Positions 8,224-16,965 of a DNA stretch of 64,000 nucleotides are shown here, piece by piece. The DNA is from Azospira inquinata. GTDB taxonomy: Bacteria; Pseudomonadota; Gammaproteobacteria; Burkholderiales; Rhodocyclaceae. Every line of letters starts with the position of its first letter. Positions within the stretch are counted from its first letter, which is position 1. The stretch lies in assembly GCF_018905915.1 (NCBI RefSeq), contig NZ_CP064782.1:3213464-3277463 (forward strand), written 5' to 3'. The position numbers and the translations under genes were made by a program. The notes below the pieces were generated by a model. That model was not told the DNA's origin and made no database searches. It was given only the letters and a program-made list of their open reading frames with translations.

Positions 8224-9915
8224 ATGTCCAGCAAATCCCCGGCTTTCTCTCGCCCCCTCTGGGTCGTCGCCCTATGGGGCGCCTTCAATACGGCCTATGG
8301 GGCAGATGCGGCTCCCCTGCCCGGGGCCGGCTCCATTCTTCAGGAAATCAAACCGCCCGCCCCAGCCGCCCCCCCTGCCCGAGCTCCGGAGTTAAATTAT
8401 CCGAGCCACCAGGTCGCTCCCTCCCAGGACACCACCCTGTTCTCTGTGGAGAAAATCGAGTTTTCCGGCAATACCCTGTTTTCCAGCCAAATCCTGCATT
8501 CCCTGGTGGCTGACGGGGAAGGCAAGAAGTTGAATCTGGCGAGTCTGCAAGAGATCGCGGCCCGGATTACGGAGTACTACCGCCAGCAGGGCTACCCCCT
8601 TTCCCGGGCCTACATTCCGCCCCAGTCCATTAGCCAGGGGGTGGTGACCATCAAGGTGCTTGAGGTCAAATACGGGGAGGTCCACCTGCAAAACTCCAGC
8701 CGGGTGGATAACTCCCTCGTCAATGCCACCCTGGCGCCCCTGGGCAATGGGGAGGCCATTCAGAGTCAAACCCTGGACCGAGCCCTGTTGCTCCTATCCG
8801 ACCTACCGGAACTCCAGGTAGGCGCCACCCTGAAACCCGGACGGAACGTGGGCAGCTCGGACCTGGAGGTGGAAGCCCTCCCGAGAACCACCAGCTACGC
8901 CAATCTGAATCTGGACAACTACGGTAACCGCTACATCGGCCGAACCCGCTTGACTGGCACGGGTTACCTACTCAATCCCCTGCGCCACGGGGACACCCTG
9001 ACCGCTTCCGCCATCACCACCGGGGAAGGCATGAATTACGGCCGCCTGGGCTACGACATCACCCTGAATGGCCAAGGCACTCGCCTGGGGGGAAGCTATT
9101 CCACCCTGTATTACAAGCTCAGCGGCACGGCCAGCGCCCTGGACGCCCACGGCACGGCGGATATCACCAGCCTATGGGTTAAACACCCCCTGATTCGGGG
9201 CAAACAATTCAACCTCTACGGCCAGGTTGAATTCGATGCCAAGCAACTGCGGGACCACGTGGATACCAGCCAGACCAAGACGGATCGGAAGCTGGCTAAC
9301 TGGGTGCTGAGTCTGAACGGGGACCATCGGGACGGGCTGCTGGGAGGAGGTGTCAATGTCTGGAGCCTGGGATGGACCTCCGGCCAGGTTAGCTTTGACA
9401 ATCGGGAAGCCAAATCGGCGGACGCTCAAACCGCCAAATCCTCCGGAGGCTTCGCCAAAGTTAACGGCAATTTCTCCCGGCTCCAGGGGCTCACCGCCAA
9501 GGACTCCCTCTACCTGAATCTGTCCTTTCAATGGGCCAATGAAAACCTGGATTCTGGGGAAAAAATGTCCGTCGGCGGTCCTTACAATGTGCGCGCCTAC
9601 GATATTGGCGCCGTTTCAGGAGACAGCGGCTACCTGGGCACCCTGGAATACCATCGGGACCTGGGCAATATGGGGGGCGGCAATCTGCAAGGCGTCGCCT
9701 TCCTGGATAGCGCCCACGTCAACGTGAATCGCCACCCCTGGACCGCCAGCAGTAATAGCGCCACCCTATCCGGGGCAGGCCTGGGGGCCAACTGGAACGG
9801 GCCGGACCTGTGGCGGGTGAGCGTTTATGTCGCTTCCCGGATAGGCGCCCAACCCACCCTGGTCACCAAGCCCAGCCAATTTACCGGCTGGCTGGTGATC
9901 AATAAGGCTTTCTAA
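8224..9915 (+). CDS. TpsB outer-membrane transporter (ShlB/FhaC/HecB family)
   Basis: The 563-residue transporter partner of the adhesin upstream, starting 3 bp after its stop and so probably translationally coupled. A signal peptide (FNTAYGADA) is followed by a Pro/Ala-rich linker (residues 40-65). Next comes a POTRA domain (about 70-145: FSVEKIEFSGNTLFSSQIL, then YYRQQGYPLSRAYIPPQ), then a 16-strand-type barrel with the TpsB pattern NLNLDNYGNRYIGRTR and late VGGPYNVRAYD. That last segment is the conserved loop-6 tip region (usually VRGY; here VRAY). The final residue is Phe, as expected for BAM-inserted barrels. It should recognise the NPNG-type TPS domain in the periplasm and thread the adhesin to the surface. 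The gene is intact although its cargo is frameshifted. Confidence 0.93.
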   Translation: MSSKSPAFSRPLWVVALWGAFNTAYGADAAPLPGAGSILQEIKPPAPAAPPARAPELNYPSHQVAPSQDTTLFSVEKIEFSGNTLFSSQILHSLVADGEGKKLNLASLQEIAARITEYYRQQGYPLSRAYIPPQSISQGVVTIKVLEVKYGEVHLQNSSRVDNSLVNATLAPLGNGEAIQSQTLDRALLLLSDLPELQVGATLKPGRNVGSSDLEVEALPRTTSYANLNLDNYGNRYIGRTRLTGTGYLLNPLRHGDTLTASAITTGEGMNYGRLGYDITLNGQGTRLGGSYSTLYYKLSGTASALDAHGTADITSLWVKHPLIRGKQFNLYGQVEFDAKQLRDHVDTSQTKTDRKLANWVLSLNGDHRDGLLGGGVNVWSLGWTSGQVSFDNREAKSADAQTAKSSGGFAKVNGNFSRLQGLTAKDSLYLNLSFQWANENLDSGEKMSVGGPYNVRAYDIGAVSGDSGYLGTLEYHRDLGNMGGGNLQGVAFLDSAHVNVNRHPWTASSNSATLSGAGLGANWNGPDLWRVSVYVASRIGAQPTLVTKPSQFTGWLVINKAF

Positions 9916-9926
9916 GGAGAAAGGAA

Positions 9927-9949
9927 CCTGCCCCGACCCGGGGGGCAGG
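9927..9949. terminator. Hairpin between convergent tpsB and AI-2E-family genes
   Basis: An 8-bp GC stem (9927-9934 with 9942-9949) and 7-nt loop sits in the 60-bp gap between convergent genes. There is no clear T-run on either strand, so it may be a weak or Rho-assisted terminator. Confidence 0.45.
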
Positions 9950-9975
9950 CCGCTTTCCTGGCAGGCAAAAGGAAA

Positions 9976-11103
9976 CTACTTCAAATCCGCCGTTACCGCC
10001 GCATGGCGCAGTTTGCGGGCATAGGCATGGCGGGCCCGAAGGCGGGGATCGTTGAGGATCTGCCCCAGGGTTTCCCCCAACACCATCACCACCCCCAGCA
10101 GGGGCAGCACTAGCATTAAACCGGCCACTCCAGCCACCGCGCCCCCCACGAAGATCATCAGAACCGTGAGCAAGGGGTGAAGGTGGAGACTACGGCCAAT
10201 GGTGAGGGGCATGAAAAAGAAGTCATCCAACATGCGCACAAAAAGAAATAGGGCAATGGTGCCGTAAGCCATGCCCGGATTGCCGGGGAAATCCGTGGCG
10301 GCCACCAGGACCACCAGGGCACAGCCGATGATGGAACCCACATAGGGCACCCAGGCCAGCACCGCCGTCACCACCCCCAGCAACAGGGGAGTGGACATGC
10401 CCAATAGCCAGAGGCCAATGCCCAGGGCGGACGCATCCAGGGCCGTCAGTTTCAGCAGGCCTTGGAAATAAAGCCGAGCCGTCCGGTCCAGCTCGTCCAG
10501 TAGGGACAGGGTGCGTTCAAAAAAGGCATTGGGGACGGATTTAACGATGAATTTCTTCAGACGCCGTCCATCCCGCAAAAAGAAAAAGGCCATGAACGGC
10601 GCCAGCAGCAGGGAGGGTAGCCAAGCCGCCAAATTCACCAGGGCCGTGGCCAGATAGCGATTCACAAAGGTGGAGGAGAAATTCCTAATGCCTTTGCGCA
10701 CCTCTTCCGACCAGTGGGCGTGGGCCAGCAGATCCGTGCTGCGTTCCAAGCGCCCCAGGGCATGGACAATGAAACGTATGCCCCCTTCCAGGTAATGGGC
10801 CACCCAGTCCTGCCAGCTCACCGCGTGATTGGCGATCCAGGGGGCAGCCAGGGCCAGGGCGCCCCCCATGGCGCTGAAGGCCACCCCGGCCACAATGGCG
10901 GCCGCCCGTTCCACGGAAACGCCAGCCAGGACCAGGCGCCCCTGCCAGGGCAACAGGGTGTAATAGATCACCAGGGCCAGTAGAAACGGCACCACCAGCC
11001 ACAGCACCTGCTGGAAAACCACCAGCAACAGACTAGTGGTGGCCAGAATAGCCAGCCACACCAGGGGTCCGGCGGCGATGGTGTGCCGGGAGTAATGGCT
11101 CAC
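9976..11103 (-). CDS. AI-2E transporter family permease (PerM/YdiK-like)
   Basis: A 375-residue polytopic inner-membrane protein of the AI-2E/PerM family (UPF0118). It has an N-terminal pair of helices (about 12-50) and a third helix near 66-90, then an amphipathic soluble stretch (95-150). A second hydrophobic half (from about 155) includes LAPFMAFFFLRDG, the family-typical YVGSIIG, and MLDDFFFMPLTIGRSLHLHPL. Members have been linked to export of autoinducer-2, other small molecules, or sodium/proton exchange; substrate cannot be told from sequence. Its ATG overlaps the stop of the upstream cyclic-nucleotide-binding gene by 4 bp (ATGA), so the two are co-translated and may act together. Confidence 0.88.
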   Translation of the reverse strand: MSHYSRHTIAAGPLVWLAILATTSLLLVVFQQVLWLVVPFLLALVIYYTLLPWQGRLVLAGVSVERAAAIVAGVAFSAMGGALALAAPWIANHAVSWQDWVAHYLEGGIRFIVHALGRLERSTDLLAHAHWSEEVRKGIRNFSSTFVNRYLATALVNLAAWLPSLLLAPFMAFFFLRDGRRLKKFIVKSVPNAFFERTLSLLDELDRTARLYFQGLLKLTALDASALGIGLWLLGMSTPLLLGVVTAVLAWVPYVGSIIGCALVVLVAATDFPGNPGMAYGTIALFLFVRMLDDFFFMPLTIGRSLHLHPLLTVLMIFVGGAVAGVAGLMLVLPLLGVVMVLGETLGQILNDPRLRARHAYARKLRHAAVTADLK

Positions 11104-11570
11104 AGCACCTCCCGGCGCCCTTGGGCCAGGGCCGCATTACGCAGGCGGTGGCCCAGATGGCGGGCCAGCTGGAGGGAAATCTTAGAGGCGATCACCGCGT
11201 GGGTCTCCAGCAACTGGAGAAATTCGCCCCGGAACATGACCACCAGACTGGAATCTTCCATGGCCCGGGCCTGGGAAGTGCGGTGGATATCGTCGTCCAG
11301 CAGGGCCAGTTCGCCGAAAAAGCTACCGGCCTCATGTTCTCCCAGGGCATGGGGGCTGGTATCCGGATTGAAAATCCCAACCCGGCCCTGGAGCACAATA
11401 TAAATGCCCTGGCCTTCTTCCCCCGCATCGAAAATCACTTCCCCCGCCAGGTAATAGCGCTCGTGGAGCATCATTTCGATGATGTTCAATTCCCGCCGGG
11501 TCAGGCCCCGGAACAGGGAAATGGATTCCAAACGCTTCAATCTGGGGGAAGTTTTCGTAAAACCGAACAT
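11100..11570 (-). CDS. Cyclic-nucleotide-binding (CRP-like) domain protein, no HTH
   Basis: A 156-residue protein consisting almost entirely of one cNMP-binding beta-roll (about residues 18-135). The phosphate-binding cassette is recognisable as GSFFGELALLDDD followed by RTSQARA, including the Gly-Glu and Arg positions used to bind a cyclic nucleotide. Family members often pair this domain with a DNA-binding helix-turn-helix, but here only a short helix (QLARHLGHRLRNAALAQ) follows, so it is not a transcription factor by itself. It overlaps the AI-2E-family permease start by 4 bp and could gate or regulate that membrane protein; this partnership is inference from coupling. Confidence 0.85.
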   Translation of the reverse strand: MFGFTKTSPRLKRLESISLFRGLTRRELNIIEMMLHERYYLAGEVIFDAGEEGQGIYIVLQGRVGIFNPDTSPHALGEHEAGSFFGELALLDDDIHRTSQARAMEDSSLVVMFRGEFLQLLETHAVIASKISLQLARHLGHRLRNAALAQGRREVL

Positions 11571-11865
11571 GGGGGCGCCAAACGGAGGGATTTCTTCACA
11601 TCATAAGCCAAGCACCATTATGGAAAAAGCCGGATGGGCCTTATTCATCCCGCCCCATGGTGAGATGTCGCTAGAACGCTACAATTCCAGCAAGCAAACG
11701 GAAAAGAAAAGGCAGCCCGGCATCAGCCAATCACCCCGAGTGAAGGAACCTCCTAAATTGCTGAGGTTTTTCGGCTTTCTTTCTTTTTCTTTCAATTTCC
11801 CAACCCCGGGCAAACTTTCCTTCTTTCTCCCTGGTCCAATTTATACCACCCCCCCATCCCCTTCC
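11571..11865. other. Divergent intergenic region (CNB gene / moaA)
   Basis: About 295 bp between two divergently transcribed genes must hold promoters for both. A TACAAT hexamer at about 11679 could be a -10 for moaA, but no good -35 accompanies it. A 6-bp stem (11748-11753 with 11763-11768) followed by T residues looks like a weak terminator. I see no convincing Moco-type riboswitch. The open frame that extends moaA upstream through this region lacks a ribosome site and is low complexity, so I treat it as non-coding. Confidence 0.45.
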
Positions 11866-12873
11866 ATGCCCTCTTTCGCCCCCCCCCTCCCCGTTGCAGA
11901 CCCTTTTGGGCGAAAAATCACCTATCTGCGCCTTTCTCTCACGGACCGGTGCAACTTCCGTTGCACTTATTGCATGGCAGAGGACATGGAATTTCTGCCC
12001 CGGGCCAGCATTCTCACCCTGGAAGAAAACCTGCGCCTAGCCCGCATTTTCGTGTCCCTGGGGGTGGAAAAACTGCGATTAACCGGCGGAGAGCCCATGG
12101 TGCGCCATAACTTCCTCTGGCTGGTGGAGCAACTCGGGGCCCTGCCCGGGCTTCAGGAACTGGTCATGACCACCAACGGTTCCCTGCTTACCCGCTACGG
12201 GAGGGATTTGGCTAAAGCAGGGGTAAAACGCCTTAATGTCAGCCTGGACAGCCTGAACCCCGCCACTTTTCAGCGGATTACCCGCACGGACCGGCTAGCC
12301 CTGGTGCTGGAGGGGATCCAGGCGGCCCAGGCGGCCGGCCTTGGCCCCATCAAGCTCAACACGGTAATGCAGCGGGGCATCAACGACGGAGAATTGGTAA
12401 GCCTGACCCGGTACGCCCTGGGCCAGGGGTTGGATATCGCTTTTATTGAGGAAATGCCCCTGGGGGACCTGGGCCACGGCAGGAACACCACCTTTTACAG
12501 CGCGGAGGAAGCCCTAACCCAGCTTAAGAGGGAATTCCCCCTGATTCCTTCCCTGGAAAGCAGCGGCGGCCCGGCCCGTTACTGGCGGGTGCCTGGCTAT
12601 TCCAGCCGAATCGGCTTCATCGCCCCCCACAGCCACAATTTCTGCGATAGCTGTAACCGCTTGCGGGTCACCGCCCGGGGAGACCTCTACCCTTGTCTGG
12701 GGCAAAACGGCGGGGTGGCTCTGCTTCCCCTCCTCCGCGCTCACCCGGATGAGGATGAGCCGGTACGTCAGGCCATTCTGGAAGCCGTGGCCCAAAAACC
12801 TCAGGGCCATGACTTCGCCAGCCAGATGGACCAGCCCCAGGTTCTGCGTTTCATGTCCATGACCGGGGGATAG
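11866..12873 (+). CDS. moaA: GTP 3',8-cyclase MoaA (molybdenum cofactor)
   Basis: Radical SAM enzyme that, with MoaC, turns GTP into cyclic pyranopterin monophosphate, the first step of molybdenum cofactor synthesis. I start at ATG 11866, giving 335 aa, near the usual MoaA length. The N-terminal cluster motif CNFRCTYC has Cys at 29, 33 and 36. GGEP (in RLTGGEPMVR) contacts SAM, and NVSLDSL follows. The C-terminal 4Fe-4S site is CDSCNRLRVTARGDLYPCLG, and the chain ends in the Gly-Gly tail (SMTGG) needed for activity. The gene stands alone with a terminator behind it; other moa genes are not in the window. The start could be a little downstream, but not far, because PFGRKITYLRLSLTDRC is conserved. 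Confidence 0.95.
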   Translation: MPSFAPPLPVADPFGRKITYLRLSLTDRCNFRCTYCMAEDMEFLPRASILTLEENLRLARIFVSLGVEKLRLTGGEPMVRHNFLWLVEQLGALPGLQELVMTTNGSLLTRYGRDLAKAGVKRLNVSLDSLNPATFQRITRTDRLALVLEGIQAAQAAGLGPIKLNTVMQRGINDGELVSLTRYALGQGLDIAFIEEMPLGDLGHGRNTTFYSAEEALTQLKREFPLIPSLESSGGPARYWRVPGYSSRIGFIAPHSHNFCDSCNRLRVTARGDLYPCLGQNGGVALLPLLRAHPDEDEPVRQAILEAVAQKPQGHDFASQMDQPQVLRFMSMTGG

Positions 12874-12910
12874 GGGAATCACTCGGTCCCCAAGCCGGGC
12901 AAGGCCCATA

Positions 12911-12938
12911 AAAAAACCGCCGGAAACGGCGGTTTTTT
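12911..12938. terminator. Bidirectional terminator between moaA and typA transcripts
   Basis: A 6-bp CCGCCG/CGGCGG stem with a GAAA tetraloop (12917-12932) is flanked by A6 and T6. It can terminate moaA on the + strand and the typA/small-ORF transcript on the - strand. Confidence 0.92.
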
Positions 12939-12958
12939 GTAAGCCAGCATGGCGCCCC

Positions 12959-13111
12959 TCAAGGATAAACCAGGCAAAAGCCAGGGGCACTGATGGGGCT
13001 GACGACTCGGCCCACCCAGAAGAAAAACAGGGCCAGGAGCAGCAACCACCCCGCCCGGACCAGGCCCTGGCGGTGACGCCGGCAGAAGTCCAGACAGGGG
13101 CGGCAGGTCAT
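12959..13111 (-). CDS. Small single-span membrane protein downstream of typA
   Basis: A 50-codon ORF too short for standard gene calling. Its ATG shares a base with the typA stop (TAATG arrangement), which favours coupled translation, and it ends about 20 bp before the bidirectional terminator. The product starts [19 protein letters not shown] (Cys- and Arg-rich, three Cys in the first ten residues). It then has one hydrophobic helix (AGWLLLLALFFFWVG) and a short tail ending CLVYP. The CxxC...C spacing may bind a metal, and the positive-inside rule puts the N-terminus in the cytoplasm. I do not recognise the family. The tight coupling and complete use of the gap are the main support. Confidence 0.5.
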   Translation of the reverse strand: MTCRPCLDFCRRHRQGLVRAGWLLLLALFFFWVGRVVSPISAPGFCLVYP

Positions 13112-14949
13112 TAGTCGAAGCGGGCAGCCCGCCGACGGTCGATTTCCGTCAGGTAGCGCTTGCGCAGACGAATGGTTTGGGGGGTCAGTTCCACCAGTTC
13201 GTCATCCGCAATGAATTCGATGGCCGCTTCCAGGGACAGCTCGATGGGGGAGTTCAAACGCACCGCTTCGTCCGTGCCCGAGGCCCGGATGTTGGTGAGC
13301 TGCTTGCCCTTGATAGGATTCACCACCAGGTCGTTTTCCCGGGTGTGGATGCCGATGATCATGCCTTCGTACAGCTTGTCCCCGGGCTTAACGAACATCC
13401 GGCCCCGATCCTGAAGCTTCCACAGGGCGTAGGCCACCGCTTCCCCGTCTTCCTGGGAAATTAGTACCCCGTTACGCCGTTCGGCCACCTGGCCGTCCTT
13501 GATGGGGGCGTATTCGTCGAACACGTGGCTCATTAGCCCCGTGCCCCGGGTCAGGTTCATGAATTCGCCCTGGAAGCCGATCAGGCCCCGGGCCGGAATG
13601 CGGTATTCCAGGCGGGTCCGACCCCGGCCATCCGGCACCATGTCTTGCAGGTCGCCGCGGCGCAGGCCCAGGGTTTCCATAACGGCGCCCTGGCTGGCTT
13701 CTTCCACGTCCACCGTGAGCAGTTCGTAGGGTTCGCATTCCACCCCGTCGATCACCTTTTTCACCACCCGGGGACGACCCACGGCCAGTTCATAGCCTTC
13801 CCGCCGCATGTTTTCCAGCAGGATGGACAGGTGCAATTCGCCCCGACCGCAAACGTCGAACACTTCCGCGTCTTTGGTATCGGAAACCTTCAAAGCCATA
13901 TTGGTGAGCAGTTCTTTTTGCAGCCGTTCCCGAATCTGGCGGCTGGTGACGAACTTGCCTTCCGTCCCGGCCAGGGGGGAAGTATTCACCATGAATTGCA
14001 TGGACAGGGTGGGTTCATCCACCTTCAGCAGGGGCAGGGCTTCCGGTTGTTCCGGATCCGTCACCGTAGCGCCCAGCACCAGGTCTTCAATACCGGTAAC
14101 CTGGACGATGTCCCCGGCCAGCCCCTCTTCCAGGGGTACCCGGTCCAGGCCTTGATAGCCAAACACCTGGCCGATCTTGGCCTTCAGGGGGCTGCGACCG
14201 TGTTCGGCCATTTCTTCTTCTGTACCGAACATCACCAGCACTTGTTGGCCGGTCTTGACCCGGCCACGCTTGATGCGGCCCACGCCAATACGACCCACGT
14301 AGCTGGAGTAATCCAGGGCGGAAACCTGCAATTGCAGGGGGCCTTCCACGTCCGCATCAGGAGGCGCCACATGGGAAAGAATGGTTTCAAACAGAGGCTT
14401 CATGTCTTCCCGGGGGGCGTCCAGGGACATGGCGGCCCAGCCGTTCAGGCCGGAAGCGTAAACAATGGGGAAGTCCAGCTGTTCGTCAGTGGCGCCCAAC
14501 TTATCGAACAGGTCGAAAGTCAAATCCACGGCCTGGTCAGGCGTGGCGCCATCCCGGTCCACCTTATTGACCACCACGATGGGCTTGAGGCCCAGGGCCA
14601 AGGCTTTTTTGGTCACGAAACGGGTTTGGGGCATGGGCCCTTCCACCGCATCCACCAACAGCACTACGCCGTCCACCATGCCCAGCACCCGTTCCACTTC
14701 GCCGCCGAAGTCGGCGTGCCCCGGGGTGTCCACGATGTTGATGTGCACGTCGCCGTACTGGACGGCCGTATTTTTAGACAGAATGGTGATGCCCCGTTCC
14801 CTTTCCAGGTCATTGGAGTCCATCACCCGCTCGGCCACCTGTTGATTTTCACGGAAAGTGCCGGATTGGCGAAGAAGTTGATCCACGAGGGTGGTCTTAC
14901 CGTGGTCAACGTGGGCGATGATGGCAATGTTACGAATAGGACGGGACAT
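13111..14949 (-). CDS. typA: Ribosome-associated GTPase TypA/BipA
   Basis: A 612-residue translational GTPase of full family length. The G domain (1-200) has the P-loop [15 protein letters not shown], switch region [21 protein letters not shown] and NKVDRDGA. Domains 2 and 3 and the BipA-specific C-terminal region ([18 protein letters not shown]) follow. TypA binds the 70S ribosome at the EF-G site and helps large-subunit assembly and translation at low temperature or under stress. The gene is followed by a coupled 50-aa ORF and a terminator. The start [15 protein letters not shown] matches homologues. Confidence 0.97.
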   Translation of the reverse strand: MSRPIRNIAIIAHVDHGKTTLVDQLLRQSGTFRENQQVAERVMDSNDLERERGITILSKNTAVQYGDVHINIVDTPGHADFGGEVERVLGMVDGVVLLVDAVEGPMPQTRFVTKKALALGLKPIVVVNKVDRDGATPDQAVDLTFDLFDKLGATDEQLDFPIVYASGLNGWAAMSLDAPREDMKPLFETILSHVAPPDADVEGPLQLQVSALDYSSYVGRIGVGRIKRGRVKTGQQVLVMFGTEEEMAEHGRSPLKAKIGQVFGYQGLDRVPLEEGLAGDIVQVTGIEDLVLGATVTDPEQPEALPLLKVDEPTLSMQFMVNTSPLAGTEGKFVTSRQIRERLQKELLTNMALKVSDTKDAEVFDVCGRGELHLSILLENMRREGYELAVGRPRVVKKVIDGVECEPYELLTVDVEEASQGAVMETLGLRRGDLQDMVPDGRGRTRLEYRIPARGLIGFQGEFMNLTRGTGLMSHVFDEYAPIKDGQVAERRNGVLISQEDGEAVAYALWKLQDRGRMFVKPGDKLYEGMIIGIHTRENDLVVNPIKGKQLTNIRASGTDEAVRLNSPIELSLEAAIEFIADDELVELTPQTIRLRKRYLTEIDRRRAARFD

Positions 14950-15100
14950 GCTTTCTCTGAATTTGGCTTAAAAAATGAACATTAAATGATAACACATAGC
15001 CCCACTCCCCTGCGGGGAATGACGCACTCTTGACCACAAACCTGGTTTTCCGTTCCTTACCCTGGGCTCCAAGGGGAACTTTCGCCCCAGGACCGGGGAC

Positions 15101-15529
15101 TCAGGGATTGTCCGACGGACCGATGACGATCTTGTTATCCCGATTGCGCATGAAGTCCGCCGTCTTGAAGAAATTCACCCCCAGACGCAGGCGCAGGCCT
15201 TCACTCACGTCCATCTCTTCCATGGCCCGGACCATGCATTTGACCCACTGATCCCGTTCCGCCTCCCCGATGGAGAAGGGCAAATGGCGGGCCCGCAGCC
15301 GGGGATGGCCAAAGCGCTCCATATAGAGCTGGGGGCCGCCCAGCCAACCGGAAAGAAACCAGAATAGCCGGTTGCGGGCTTCTGACAAATCTTCCGGATG
15401 AAGGGAGCGGAGCAGGGCGAATTCCGGCTCCAGGAGCATGAGGTCATAAAACCGGTCCACCAAGGCCCGCAAAGGGGCCTCGCCACCGATCATGTCATAA
15501 GGGGTTTGTTCTTCCATAGCCTCGTTCAT
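15101..15529 (-). CDS. Group II truncated haemoglobin
   Basis: A 142-residue 2-over-2 haemoglobin (GlbO/YjbI class). It shows the PYDMIGGE start of helix A/B, RALVDRFYDLM, and a distal-side region around FLSGWLGGPQLYMERFGHP. The proximal histidine is in RHLPFSIG, and the group II tryptophan at G8 is in RDQWVKCM. Such proteins bind O2 with high affinity and are implicated in NO or oxygen handling. The called start is only 11 bp from the divergent EAL gene start; an internal ATG at 15517 (MEEQTPYD) is an alternative start and matches the family equally well. No good ribosome site marks either. Confidence 0.9.
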   Translation of the reverse strand: MNEAMEEQTPYDMIGGEAPLRALVDRFYDLMLLEPEFALLRSLHPEDLSEARNRLFWFLSGWLGGPQLYMERFGHPRLRARHLPFSIGEAERDQWVKCMVRAMEEMDVSEGLRLRLGVNFFKTADFMRNRDNKIVIGPSDNP

Positions 15530-15540
15530 TCTGCATTACA

Positions 15541-16872
15541 ATGGAGCGCTTTTTTTCACCGACCCGCGGAGCCCACTTGGCCTCAGACCTCGCCCAGACG
15601 CCTTTTCCCGGCCAAAGCCTGGAGGAAATTCTCGCCTCCCTCGCCGCTACGCCGGGGGAAGCGGAAGTACGGGCGGGACGTTTCCGGGAATTCACGGTTA
15701 CCAGCCACTTTCAGCCCATCGTCAGCCTTTCCCACCGGCGCATTGTGGGTTACGAAGGCTTGATGCGCGGCCGGAATGATAGCGGAGCGCCGGTTTCTCC
15801 GCTGGATCTTTTGGCGGCAGCCGCCAGCAATTTCAACGACCTGCACTATCTGGACCGGCTTTCCCGGATCGTGCATATGGCCAATTACACCCGTCAGGAT
15901 AGCGGCAACAACTGGCTATTCCTGAATATGCACCCCCAGGTTTTCCTCCAGTCGCCCCAGGTCCATGACACGGGCTTTCTCCTGGATATTTTCCACGCCC
16001 TGAACATTTCCCCCCACCGTCTGGTGATCGAAGTGCTGGAACAGGCGGTTCGGGAAAACGCAGAGTTCGGCCAGGCCGTGGATTTTTTCCGGGAGCTGGG
16101 CTGCCTCATCGCCCTGGACGACTTCGGCGCCGGTCACTCCAATTTCGACCGGGTGTGGAGCATCCGCCCGGAAATCGTCAAACTGGACCGTTCTCTCATT
16201 CTGCAGGCCGGCCAGGACATCAAGATCCGCCGCACCCTGCCCCAGATCGTTTCCCTGCTCCACGAAGCCGGGGCCATGGTGCTGATGGAAGGGGTGGAAA
16301 CCAGCGACGAAGCCTATATCGCCCTGGAATCGGACGTGGACTTCGTCCAGGGTTTCCACTTTGGTCACCCGGCCCCCCGCCTAGTGGATGAAAGTACCGC
16401 CTCTGCCCAGCTTAACGCAGTCTGGGAGGCCTTTGACCACCGCTGGCAGAAGGAACAGGAAACCTACCACCAGCACATCGCTCCCTACATCAACGCCCTG
16501 GGCTACGCCTCCGTGTTGCTGTCCGCCGGGCGCAGCCTGGAAGAATCCTGCCACTCCTTCCTGTCCCTGGAAAACAGCGAATTCTGCTACCTGCTGGACA
16601 GCCAGGGGCGCCAGCAGGGCACCAACCTCTGGGGTCAGAATGCGGCGGCCCGGCGGGACATCCGTTTCGCCCCCTTAAGCGACACACGGGGCGCCCGCTG
16701 GTCCCGGCGCCCCTATTTCCGCCGCGCCATCGGCAATTTCAGCAAGGTTCAGGTCACCCGCCCCTACCTGTCCATTTCCAGCGCCACCCTGTGCGTCACC
16801 CTGTCCTGTAGCTTCAAGGTGGATGGGGAAATCCAGGTGGTGGCCGGGGACATGCGCTGGCCCTACGCCTAG
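15541..16872 (+). CDS. EAL-domain c-di-GMP phosphodiesterase with C-terminal sensor domain
   Basis: A 443-residue cytoplasmic protein. An N-terminal tail (1-50) precedes an EAL domain (about 50-285). The signature appears as YEGLMRG (EGL in place of EAL), followed by Asn in LNMHPQ, Glu in VIEVLEQ, the DDFGAGHSNF loop, Lys in VKLDRS, Glu in LMEGVE and Gln in FVQGFHFG. All residues used for metal binding and catalysis are therefore present, so it is probably an active phosphodiesterase. Residues 300-443 form a second domain with a cache/PAS-like end (YLSISSATLC), likely a ligand sensor of the type found C-terminal to EAL in YkuI-like proteins. It is divergent from the haemoglobin gene, which hints at oxygen- or NO-linked control of c-di-GMP; that link is inference. 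Confidence 0.87.
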   Translation: MERFFSPTRGAHLASDLAQTPFPGQSLEEILASLAATPGEAEVRAGRFREFTVTSHFQPIVSLSHRRIVGYEGLMRGRNDSGAPVSPLDLLAAAASNFNDLHYLDRLSRIVHMANYTRQDSGNNWLFLNMHPQVFLQSPQVHDTGFLLDIFHALNISPHRLVIEVLEQAVRENAEFGQAVDFFRELGCLIALDDFGAGHSNFDRVWSIRPEIVKLDRSLILQAGQDIKIRRTLPQIVSLLHEAGAMVLMEGVETSDEAYIALESDVDFVQGFHFGHPAPRLVDESTASAQLNAVWEAFDHRWQKEQETYHQHIAPYINALGYASVLLSAGRSLEESCHSFLSLENSEFCYLLDSQGRQQGTNLWGQNAAARRDIRFAPLSDTRGARWSRRPYFRRAIGNFSKVQVTRPYLSISSATLCVTLSCSFKVDGEIQVVAGDMRWPYA

Positions 16873-16965
16873 GCAGGAAAGGGCTTTAGGGGCCGGGCTT
16901 GGGGCCCTCCCCTACCCTTTTCTTTCCGCACCTCCCCGGGCCTTTTCAGGCCCCAACCTTCCCTG

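Noticed and set aside
11479..11865. N-terminal extension of MoaA by 129 residues
   Set aside because: The upstream frame is low complexity, unlike any MoaA, and overlaps the divergent gene; ATG 11866 gives the usual length.
13645..14985. 446-codon + strand frame opposite typA
   Set aside because: It lies wholly antisense to an unmistakable TypA gene, is rich in His, Gln and Gly, and shows no domain; long antisense frames are expected from strong third-position GC.
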